A DNA stretch of 7,335 bases, taken from an uncultured Actinomycetes bacterium (GTDB lineage Bacteria; Actinomycetota; Acidimicrobiia; Acidimicrobiales; Microtrichaceae). The notes under the pieces are model-generated. The model was not told the origin of the DNA. It did not search any database and worked only from the letters and a program-made list of their open reading frames with translations. The DNA lies in NCBI GenBank assembly GCA_903930035.1, contig CAIYXG010000555.1, positions 1 through 7,335 of the forward strand, read 5' to 3'. A program made the translations under genes and the position numbers. This document shows, piece by piece, positions 1-4,613 of this stretch; position 1 is the first letter of the stretch; each line of letters starts with the position of its first letter.

Positions 1-150
1 GCCGGCCGCCGCGAGCGCGCAGGACACGCACATCGGGGGGCGCGAGTCGCCGAACGGGTACACCAGGCAGTCGGTGCAGAACAGGTGGCCGCACTGGCCG
101 CAGGCACCGGTGGCCCGCAGCGACGGGTGGTCCGCGCAGGAATGTGGCAT
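1..150 (-). CDS. Zinc-finger-like (B-box-like) protein, N-terminal part only
   Basis: This is the first 50 codons of a minus-strand gene that continues past the left edge of the window. The translation starts MPHSCADHPSLR. It carries eight regularly spaced candidate zinc ligands: C5-x2-H8, C17-x2-C20, C25-x2-C28 and C41-x2-C44. This cross-brace-like spacing resembles the B-box/RING-like treble seen at the N-terminus of many uncharacterised actinobacterial proteins, which often continue into membrane segments; that continuation cannot be seen here. The ATG at 148-150 is supported by a good Shine-Dalgarno sequence, GGAAGGA, 10 bases upstream on the minus strand (161-167). The gene is divergent from purB. 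No catalytic residues are visible, and zinc binding is inferred from spacing only. The product could be a protein-interaction or regulatory factor, and nothing ties it to purine synthesis beyond position. Confidence 0.72.
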   Translation of the reverse strand, partial: MPHSCADHPSLRATGACGQCGHLFCTDCLVYPFGDSRPPMCVSCALAAAG

Positions 151-160
151 GTCGGTCCCG

Positions 161-167
161 TCCTTCC
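161..167 (-). promoter_or_regulatory. Ribosome binding site of the zinc-finger-like gene
   Basis: On the minus strand the sequence reads GGAAGGA, followed by 10 bases and then ATG. It is the clearest Shine-Dalgarno sequence of the minus-strand genes here and decides the start of the truncated zinc-finger-like CDS. Confidence 0.6.
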
Positions 168-197
168 GGCCGTCGGTCTGTGCAGAGGGCATCGGCC

Positions 198-245
198 GGG
201 GCCCGCAGCCCCTTGAACCTTTCCGGAACGTGGTCGGGGCGCCCC
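198..245. promoter_or_regulatory. Palindrome-rich divergent spacer between the zinc-finger-like gene and purB
   Basis: The 120-bp divergent spacer (151-270) contains three symmetric elements. GGGGC at 198-202 pairs with GCCCC at 208-212 across a 5-base loop. TTCCGGAA at 221-228 is an 8-bp palindrome. GGGGCGCCCC at 236-245 is a 10-bp palindrome just upstream of the likely purB -10 box. Any of these could be an operator or part of a 5' structure, but GC-rich DNA makes short palindromes by chance. I could not match them to a known regulator site or to a purine riboswitch fold. Confidence 0.3.
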
Positions 246-257
246 TGCACGGTGGGC

Positions 258-263
258 GAGAAT
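258..263 (+). promoter_or_regulatory. Putative -10 box for purB (leaderless start)
   Basis: GAGAAT fits the GANNNT variant of the actinobacterial -10 consensus TANNNT. It is followed by seven bases and the GTG at 271, so transcription would begin at or next to the start codon. The same geometry precedes purS and purL. There is no convincing -35 hexamer at 16-18 bases and no Shine-Dalgarno sequence before 271, which fits a leaderless transcript. Confidence 0.4.
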
Positions 264-270
264 GGGGCAC

Positions 271-1707
271 GTGACTGACACCCGCGCCGACCTGCCGAAC
301 GTCCTGGCCCACCGCTATGCCAGCCCGGAGATGGTCGAGCTGTGGTCCCCGCAGCACAAGGTCGTGCTGGAGCGGCAGCTGTGGATCGCCGTCATGACGG
401 CGCAGTCCGAGCTGGGCATCGACGTCCCGGCCGAGGCCGTCGCCGCCTACGAGTCGGTGGTCGACCAGGTCGACCTGGACGCCATCGACGCCCGCGAGCG
501 CGTCACCCGCCACGACGTCAAGGCCCGTCTCGACGAGTTCTCGGCGCTGGCCGGCTACGAGCACGCCCACAAGGGCATGACGTCGAGGGACCTCACCGAG
601 AACGTCGAGCAGCTGCAGGTCCGGGCCGGCCTGGAGCTGGTCCGCGACCGCGCGGTGGCCACGCTGGTGGCGCTGGCCCGGCTGGCCGCCGAGCACGCCG
701 ACACCGTGGTCGTGGGCCGGAGCCACAACGTGGCCGCGCAGGCGACCACGCTCGGCAAGCGGTTCGCCAACTACGGCCAGGAGCTGCTCCAGGCCGTCGA
801 GCGCGTCAACGAGCTCATCGCCCGCTACCCGCTCCGGGGCCTCAAGGGTCCGGTCGGGACCCAGCAGGACCTGCTCGACCTGCTCGACGGCGACACGGCC
901 CGGCTCGACCAGCTCGAGCAGCGGGTCGCCGCCCACCTGGGCTTCGACCACGTGCTGGACAACGTGGGCCAGGTGTACCCGCGGTCGCTCGACCTCGAGG
1001 TGGTGGCCGCGCTCGTCCAGCTGGTGTCGGGCCCGGCCTCGCTGGCCACGACGCTGCGCCTCATGGCCGGCAACGAGCTGGTGACCGAGGGGTTCCGTCC
1101 CGGCCAGGTCGGTTCGTCGGCGATGCCGCACAAGATGAACGCCCGCAGCTGCGAGCGGGTGTGCGGGTTCCGGGTGATCCTCAACGGCTACCTGACCATG
1201 GCCTCGGGCCTGGCGGGGGAGCAGTGGAACGAGGGCGACGTGTCGTGCTCGGTCGTGCGCCGCGTCATGCTGCCCGACTCCTTCCTGGCCGCCGACGGTG
1301 CCTTCCAGACGCTGCTCGACGTCCTGCGCGGCTTTGGCGCCTACCCGGCGGTCGTCGAGCGCGAGCTCGACCGCTACCTGCCGTTCCTGGGCACGACCAA
1401 GGTCCTCATGGCCGCCGTGCGCAACGGCGTCGGCCGGGAGGAGGCGCACGAGGCCATCAAGGAGCACGCCGTCGCGGTGGCGCTCGAGATGCGCGAGCAG
1501 GGCCTGTCGCAGAACGACCTGGCCGAGCGCCTCGGCAACGACGCCCGTCTGGGGCTCGGGACCGAGGCCGTGGCCGCCGCGATGGGCGACCCGCTGACGT
1601 TCATCGGCAACGCCGCCGGCCAGACCGCCGCGTTCGTCGCCGCGGTCGAGGCCCTCGCCGCAAGGTACCCCGACGCCGCCGCGTACCAGAGCGGCGACAT
1701 CCTCTGA
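271..1707 (+). CDS. purB: Adenylosuccinate lyase
   Basis: The enzyme cleaves SAICAR to AICAR plus fumarate in IMP synthesis and adenylosuccinate to AMP plus fumarate; it is a cytoplasmic homotetramer of the fumarase/aspartase superfamily. The 478-aa product matches mycobacterial PurB along its length: LPNVLAHRYAS near the N-terminus, RHDVKARLDEF at 80-90, KGMTSRDLTENVEQLQ at 101-116, GRSHNVAAQATTLGKRF at 149-165 (family His152), and the fumarate-lyase signature GSSAMPHKMN at 281-290 with the catalytic serine loop. The C-terminus RYPDAA..SGDIL is also typical. I chose the GTG at 271 rather than the ATG at 262. The shorter N-terminus matches the family, and the ATG at 262 lies inside the putative -10 box. 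The gene heads the forward cluster, with purC 19 bases downstream. All key residues are present, so it is very likely functional. Confidence 0.96.
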   Translation: MTDTRADLPNVLAHRYASPEMVELWSPQHKVVLERQLWIAVMTAQSELGIDVPAEAVAAYESVVDQVDLDAIDARERVTRHDVKARLDEFSALAGYEHAHKGMTSRDLTENVEQLQVRAGLELVRDRAVATLVALARLAAEHADTVVVGRSHNVAAQATTLGKRFANYGQELLQAVERVNELIARYPLRGLKGPVGTQQDLLDLLDGDTARLDQLEQRVAAHLGFDHVLDNVGQVYPRSLDLEVVAALVQLVSGPASLATTLRLMAGNELVTEGFRPGQVGSSAMPHKMNARSCERVCGFRVILNGYLTMASGLAGEQWNEGDVSCSVVRRVMLPDSFLAADGAFQTLLDVLRGFGAYPAVVERELDRYLPFLGTTKVLMAAVRNGVGREEAHEAIKEHAVAVALEMREQGLSQNDLAERLGNDARLGLGTEAVAAAMGDPLTFIGNAAGQTAAFVAAVEALAARYPDAAAYQSGDIL

Positions 1708-1726
1708 CCCCGGCCACTGGAGACCC

Positions 1727-2644
1727 GTGAGCACACTGCGCGACTGCCCCGACCTGGGCCTGCCCCACCTGCACCGCGGCAAGGTGCGCGACCTGTTCGA
1801 CGCCGGCGACGACCGCCTGCTCATGGTGGCGTCGGACCGCCTGTCGGCGTTCGACGTGGTCATGGACGAGCCGGTGCCGGACAAGGGCCGCGTGCTGACC
1901 GCCATGTCGGTCCACTGGTTCGAGGCGCTCGGGGGGATCATCGGGAACCACCTGCTGTCGACGGACCTGGCCGACCTGCCGGAGCCGGCCCGGCGCAACG
2001 ACCTGGCCGGTCGCGTGATGCTGTGCCGCCGTGCCCGGATGCTGCCCATCGAGTGCATCGTGCGCGGCTACGTGGCGGGCTCGGCCTGGAAGGAGTACCG
2101 GCGCGACGGCACCATCCACGGCATGGCGGTGCCCGCAGGGCTGGTCGAGGCCGACCGCCTGCCCGAACCCATGTTCACGCCGTCCACCAAGGCCGACGTC
2201 GGGGACCACGACGAGAACATCTCGTTCGACCGGGCCGTGGGGCTCGTGGGCGGCGACCTGGCCGAGCAGGCCCGCGCGGCCAGCCTCGAGATGTTCGCCG
2301 CCGCCTCCGCCCGGGCCGAGGCGGCCGGGTTCCTGCTGGCCGACACCAAGTTCGAGCTGGGACTGGTCACCGACGACGCGGGCGAGCAGGTCCTGGTGGT
2401 GGCCGACGAGGTCCTCACCCCGGACTCGTCGCGGTTCTGGGCCACCGAGGACTGGGCCCCGGGCGCCACGCCCCACGGGTTCGACAAGCAGCCGGTGCGG
2501 GACTTCCTGGAGACGCTCGACTGGGACAAGACGCCGCCGCCGCCGGCCCTGCCCGACCCGGTGGTCGCGGCCACTGCGGAGCGCTACCGCGCCGCCTACG
2601 AGCGGATCTGCGGCCGGTCGCTCGACGAGTGGCCCGGCGCCTGA
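1727..2644 (+). CDS. purC: Phosphoribosylaminoimidazole-succinocarboxamide (SAICAR) synthase
   Basis: The enzyme ligates aspartate to CAIR with ATP hydrolysis, giving SAICAR, which PurB then cleaves. The 305-aa product is of the longer PurC type (about 290-310 aa), not the ~235-aa Bacillus type. Visible family blocks are HRGKVRDLFDAG at 16-27 (nucleotide binding), ASDRLSAFDVVM at 35-46, the SAICAR synthetase signature region LPIECIVRGYVAGSAWKEY at 106-124, FTPSTKAD..DHDENISF at 150-167, and LLADTKFELG at 203-212 followed by ADEVLTPDSSRFW at 226-238. The start is the GTG at 1727. A GGAG at 1719-1722 lies only four bases upstream, so the ribosome site is short-spaced; translation may be partly coupled to purB, whose stop is 19 bases upstream. 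No frameshift or missing motif is seen. Confidence 0.96.
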   Translation: MSTLRDCPDLGLPHLHRGKVRDLFDAGDDRLLMVASDRLSAFDVVMDEPVPDKGRVLTAMSVHWFEALGGIIGNHLLSTDLADLPEPARRNDLAGRVMLCRRARMLPIECIVRGYVAGSAWKEYRRDGTIHGMAVPAGLVEADRLPEPMFTPSTKADVGDHDENISFDRAVGLVGGDLAEQARAASLEMFAAASARAEAAGFLLADTKFELGLVTDDAGEQVLVVADEVLTPDSSRFWATEDWAPGATPHGFDKQPVRDFLETLDWDKTPPPPALPDPVVAATAERYRAAYERICGRSLDEWPGA

Positions 2645-2645
2645 C

Positions 2646-2658
2646 GGACCGCCGGTCC
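2646..2658 (+). terminator. Small hairpin just after the purC stop
   Basis: GGACC, loop GCC, GGTCC form a perfect 5-bp stem beginning two bases after the purC stop codon. There is no T-tract, as is common in very GC-rich genomes, so it is only a weak terminator or mRNA-stabilising candidate. Its position between purC and a separate purS promoter-like box gives it some meaning. Confidence 0.3.
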
Positions 2659-2667
2659 CGACGCCGG

Positions 2668-2680
2668 CAGGACGGTCCTG
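2668..2680. promoter_or_regulatory. 13-bp palindrome upstream of purS
   Basis: CAGGAC-G-GTCCTG is a perfect inverted repeat with a single central base. It lies 32-44 bases upstream of the purS start and 20 bases upstream of its putative -10 box, near where a -35 element or operator would sit. It could be a repressor site or a second hairpin following the one after purC. No known purine-regulator consensus was recognised. Confidence 0.3.
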
Positions 2681-2699
2681 TGGCAGGTCCCCGGTGTGC

Positions 2700-2705
2700 G
2701 AGAGT
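2700..2705 (+). promoter_or_regulatory. Putative -10 box for purS-purQ (leaderless start)
   Basis: GAGAGT (GANNNT type) is followed by six bases and the purS ATG at 2712. No Shine-Dalgarno sequence lies in the correct window, so the box and close spacing suggest a leaderless transcript. A -35 hexamer is not evident. The match is short and could be chance, but it mirrors purB and purL. Confidence 0.4.
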
Positions 2706-2711
2706 TGGCAC

Positions 2712-2972
2712 ATGATCTTCGACGTCACCGTGGAGGTCCGCCTCCGACCCGGCATTGCCGACCCGCAGGGCGCGACCATCGAGCGCGCCCTCCCCGCCCT
2801 GGGCTTCGACGGGGTGCAGGACGTGAAGGTGGGCAAGTCGATCCGCTTCACGATCGACGCCGAGAGCGAGACCGCGGCGTTCGCCGAGGTCGAGGACCTG
2901 TGCCACCGGTTCCTGACCAACCCGGTGATCGAGGACTCCGTCGTGACCATCGCGGCGGGGGCCAGCGCCTGA
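2712..2972 (+). CDS. purS: Phosphoribosylformylglycinamidine synthase, PurS subunit
   Basis: PurS is the small structural subunit of the FGAM synthase complex. It bridges the glutaminase PurQ and the synthase PurL and is thought to help pass ammonia between them. The 86-aa product has the normal length and features: FDVTVEVRLRPGIADPQG at 3-20 (first strand plus the conserved R-x-G-x-x-D-P-x-G motif), GFDGVQDVKVGKSIRF at 31-46, and LCHRFLTNPVIEDS at 63-76 (the conserved L-x-N-P-V-I-E segment). The start is the ATG at 2712; longer upstream in-frame sequence is antisense-like arginine-rich shadow from the purC region. The stop TGA shares its final A with the purQ ATG (overlap of one base), indicating translational coupling with its complex partner. 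Confidence 0.95.
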   Translation: MIFDVTVEVRLRPGIADPQGATIERALPALGFDGVQDVKVGKSIRFTIDAESETAAFAEVEDLCHRFLTNPVIEDSVVTIAAGASA

Positions 2973-3646
2973 TGGGGGCCACGGTCGCAGTCGTCCGGTT
3001 CCCGGGCACCAACTGCGAGTTCGACGTCGTCGAGGCCGTGGAGTCCCTCGGCGGGCAGGCCCAGATCGTCTTCCACGACGAGACCTCGCTCGGCGGCGCC
3101 GACGCCGTCGTGGTGGCCGGCGGGTTCGCCCACGGCGACTACCTGCGCCCCGGTGCCATCGCCCGGTTCTCGCCCGTCATGGCGGCGGTCACCGAGTTCG
3201 CGGCCGACGGCGGCCCGGTCGTGGGCATCTGCAACGGCTTCCAGGTCCTGACCGAGGCCAACCTGCTGCCCGGCGCCCTCCAGAAGAACGCCGGCCTGAA
3301 GTTCAAGTGCCAGATGGCCGACCTGGTGGTCGCGTCGAGCGACTCGGTCCTGACCTCCCAGGCCCAGGTCGGCGACGTGCTGCGCATCCCGATCAACCAC
3401 TTCGAGGGCAACTACACGTGCTCGCCCGAGACGCTGGCCGAGCTGCGCGGCGACGACCGGATCGTGGTCCGCTACGCGGAGAACCCCAACGGGTCGGTCG
3501 ACGACATCGCCGGCATCTGCAACGAGGGCCGCAACGTGGTGGGGCTCATGCCGCACCCCGAGCGCGCCTGCAACGAGCTGCTCGGCTCGGTCGACGGCCG
3601 GGTGATGCTCGGGTCGCTGCTGGCCGCGGCCGGCGCCCGGGTCTGA
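2972..3646 (+). CDS. purQ: Phosphoribosylformylglycinamidine synthase, glutamine amidotransferase subunit
   Basis: PurQ hydrolyses glutamine and supplies ammonia to PurL for conversion of FGAR to FGAM. The 224-aa product is a class I glutamine amidotransferase. RFPGTNCE lies at 9-16, GGFAHGDYLRPGA at 50-62 (the usual form is GGFSYGDYLR, so the AH pair is a local variant), the nucleophile elbow GICNGFQ at 85-91 with Cys87, and MPHPER at 193-198 with His195 and Glu197 completing the triad. Length is normal for the family (about 220-230 aa). The ATG overlaps the purS stop by one base, so the two subunits are made together. The gene ends 18 bases before the stop codon of a convergent minus-strand gene. 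Confidence 0.96.
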   Translation: MGATVAVVRFPGTNCEFDVVEAVESLGGQAQIVFHDETSLGGADAVVVAGGFAHGDYLRPGAIARFSPVMAAVTEFAADGGPVVGICNGFQVLTEANLLPGALQKNAGLKFKCQMADLVVASSDSVLTSQAQVGDVLRIPINHFEGNYTCSPETLAELRGDDRIVVRYAENPNGSVDDIAGICNEGRNVVGLMPHPERACNELLGSVDGRVMLGSLLAAAGARV

Positions 3647-3667
3647 CGGTCCGGACCGGGCCGGTCA
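3647..3667. terminator. Bidirectional terminator candidate between convergent genes
   Basis: Only 18 bases separate the purQ stop from the stop of the minus-strand gene, and they are almost entirely symmetric. CGGTCCGGACCG (3647-3658) is a 12-bp palindrome. It overlaps GACCG-GGC-CGGTC (3654-3666), which reads into the opposing stop codon. Such overlapping dyads can form alternative hairpins in transcripts from either side. There is no T-tract on either strand, so the terminator role is inferred from position and stem strength. Confidence 0.45.
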
Positions 3668-4072
3668 GGCGCCGCGGCTGATGCCGGCGGCCTTGAGCGT
3701 CGCGGCGCTCACGCCCACCTCGCGCCACGCGGCGTACGAGATGCCCTTGCGCTCGCCGTAGCCCTTGGCGGACTTCACGAAGTCGGACTCCAGGGCGGTC
3801 AGGTCGACTGTGGTGGTCAGCGACTCGAGCTCGGCGAGCAGGTCCAGGCGCTCCTGGACGAGCGACAGGCGGGTCATGGGGTCGGCCGACACCAGCTCGG
3901 TGTCGATCTTGGCGAGCCGGGCGTTGACCGAGTCCGGGGTGCGCCTGCGGCCCCGCTTCGGACGGTGCTGGTCGAGCGCCTCGAGGTACGCGCGCACGGC
4001 GCGACCCTCGGCACGCCCTGCTGCGAGCGCGGCCTTGTGCTCGTCGGTCATCTTGGACTTGGGTGCTGCCAT
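3665..4072 (-). CDS. Conserved hypothetical protein, basic with possible nucleic-acid-binding motif
   Basis: The 135-aa product begins MAAPKSKMTDEHKAAL. I have the impression of similar proteins in other actinobacteria but cannot name a family or function. Three zones can be described. Residues 1-33 are a charged, likely helical segment. Residues 37-45 (RPKRGRRRT) are strongly basic and resemble an AT-hook core. Residues 48-97 are a predicted long helix with heptad-like leucines (RLSLVQERLDLLAELESL at 68-85), perhaps a coiled coil. The C-terminus GYGERKGISYAAWREVGV (104-121) then SAATLKAAGIS looks like a compact helical motif. I chose the ATG at 4070-4072; the ATG at 4112-4114 would add 14 residues lying over the putative promoter. 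Codon use matches the neighbours. The gene is convergent to purQ and divergent from the secreted ORF, and interrupts the purQ-purL spacing. DNA or RNA binding is inference. Confidence 0.75.
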   Translation of the reverse strand: MAAPKSKMTDEHKAALAAGRAEGRAVRAYLEALDQHRPKRGRRRTPDSVNARLAKIDTELVSADPMTRLSLVQERLDLLAELESLTTTVDLTALESDFVKSAKGYGERKGISYAAWREVGVSAATLKAAGISRGA

Positions 4073-4078
4073 AGCCGG

Positions 4079-4110
4079 ACAGTCCACACCCCTGGTCGTG
4101 GACCGTGCAA
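4079..4110 (-). promoter_or_regulatory. Putative promoter of the 135-aa hypothetical gene
   Basis: On the minus strand, TTGCAC (4105-4110) resembles a -35 box. GACTGT (4079-4084, GANNNT type) lies six bases before the ATG, but the spacer between the two is 20 bases. An alternative register is TGGACT (4081-4086) with an 18-base spacer. No Shine-Dalgarno sequence is apparent, again suggesting a leaderless transcript. Both matches are weak. Confidence 0.35.
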
Positions 4111-4155
4111 GCACCGTCGACCGTCTGCGCGCCGACTACTCAGTGCGGTCGTCTG

Positions 4156-4199
4156 TCCCCACGCTCCGTGGGGAATTCTGGAGTGTCCCTCCAATGGAG
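4156..4199. promoter_or_regulatory. Inverted-repeat cluster in the divergent spacer upstream of the secreted ORF
   Basis: The 191-bp spacer 4073-4263 holds a perfect hairpin TCCCCACG-CTC-CGTGGGGA (4156-4174), with an 8-bp stem and 3-base loop. It is followed by TGGAG (4179-4183), CTCCA (4189-4193) and TGGAG (4195-4199), so the middle element can pair with either neighbour. The region is less GC-rich than its surroundings and contains GAATTC. It may be an operator, a 5' leader structure, or a remnant terminator. No named riboswitch architecture was recognised, and no other gene is visible in the spacer. Confidence 0.35.
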
Positions 4200-4251
4200 A
4201 TGTGATCGAGTTGCCGGCGTCCGTCGAACATCTCGGCGCGACCCAGCGATC

Positions 4252-4258
4252 AGAGAGG
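4252..4258 (+). promoter_or_regulatory. Ribosome binding site of the short secreted ORF
   Basis: AGAGAGG lies five bases before the ATG at 4264. This is a good Shine-Dalgarno match and sets the start of the signal-peptide ORF. It contrasts with the apparent absence of such a site before purB, purS and purL. Confidence 0.55.
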
Positions 4259-4263
4259 TTCCC

Positions 4264-4500
4264 ATGGACGTCGAACGTCGAAGTGGCTCGCAGGACCCGG
4301 CCGGGCACAGGCAGCGCAGGTGGTCGCGGAGTGCCGTGGCCCTGCTCGCCGCCGTGATGGTCTCGTCGACGGTCGTGGCGCTGTCGCCCGGCGTCGCGGG
4401 GGCCGACGTGCGCGAGTTCAGCGAGCCCGGCGTCTACGCGTTCACCGTGCCCACCAGCTGGCCCCGTTCGCGGCCGCTGCCCCGGGCCTGGTGGTACTGA
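4264..4500 (+). pseudogene. Secreted protein N-terminus, probably truncated or degraded gene
   Basis: The ORF encodes 78 aa with a clear Sec-type signal peptide: basic n-region HRQRRWSR (15-22), hydrophobic core SAVALLAAVMVSSTVVAL (23-40), and c-region ending AGA (45-47), so cleavage is likely before Asp48. The mature part begins DVREFSEPGVYAFTVP. This resembles the opening beta-strands of secreted glycine-rich actinobacterial proteins, which usually continue for hundreds of residues. Here it collapses after 15-20 residues into a proline/arginine/tryptophan tail (SWPRSRPLPRAWWY) and stops. In another frame, codons from about 4455 to 4556 read LAPFAAAAPGLVVL and onward, more protein-like than the actual tail, suggesting an indel or internal deletion. 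A good ribosome site argues the gene was once translated. An alternative is a genuine very short secreted peptide. Confidence 0.5.
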
Positions 4501-4514
4501 CCGACCGGTCGTTC

Positions 4515-4538
4515 GCAGGCCCATGGCTCCGGGCCTGC
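4515..4538 (+). terminator. GC-rich hairpin terminator candidate after the secreted ORF
   Basis: GCAGGCCC (4515-4522), loop ATGGCTCC, GGGCCTGC (4531-4538) make a perfect 8-bp stem, the strongest hairpin noted in the spacers of this window. It starts 15 bases after the secreted ORF's stop and 76 bases before purL. No T-run follows. Its position suggests it separates the secreted ORF transcript from purL. Confidence 0.45.
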
Positions 4539-4600
4539 CCGGCCGGCACGCGGTGACCTCACGGTTGCCGCGCCCGGTCGGGCACGGTCCTGCGGCCCAC

Positions 4601-4606
4601 TAGGTT
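4601..4606 (+). promoter_or_regulatory. Putative -10 box for purL (leaderless start)
   Basis: TAGGTT fits the actinobacterial TANNNT consensus exactly and is followed by seven bases and the purL ATG. No Shine-Dalgarno sequence is found between it and the start. A short inverted repeat, GCCCG-GT-CGGGC (4572-4583), covers the expected -35 region and might be an operator, though no good -35 box is visible. Confidence 0.5.
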
Positions 4607-4613
4607 CAGGGCC

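Noticed and set aside
151..270. Purine, PRPP or ZTP riboswitch upstream of purB
   Set aside because: I could not find conserved core sequences or a plausible multi-stem fold, and the likely promoter leaves no leader before the start codon.
74..274. 66-codon plus-strand frame at the left end
   Set aside because: It overlaps the minus-strand zinc-finger-like gene, whose eight ordered Cys/His ligands and ribosome site are much stronger evidence, and it has no family features.
342..1730. 462-codon plus-strand frame inside purB
   Set aside because: It is a +2-frame shadow rich in Arg, Gly and Pro. PurB in its own frame matches the family throughout.
2031..2711. Upstream extension of the purS frame through purC
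   Set aside because: The extension is Arg/Pro/Ser-rich out-of-frame purC sequence. PurS has its normal 86-residue length from the ATG at 2712.
1601..3556. 651-codon open frame on the minus strand
   Set aside because: It lies antisense to purB end, purC, purS and purQ, is low-complexity (His/Gly/Arg/Val-rich), and has no recognisable domains. Long antisense frames are expected when third positions are almost all G or C.
4073..4263. Insertion-sequence end or attachment site in the spacer
   Set aside because: The inverted repeats are short and clustered, with no transposase or integrase nearby and no flanking target duplication, so a regulatory or chance origin is more likely.
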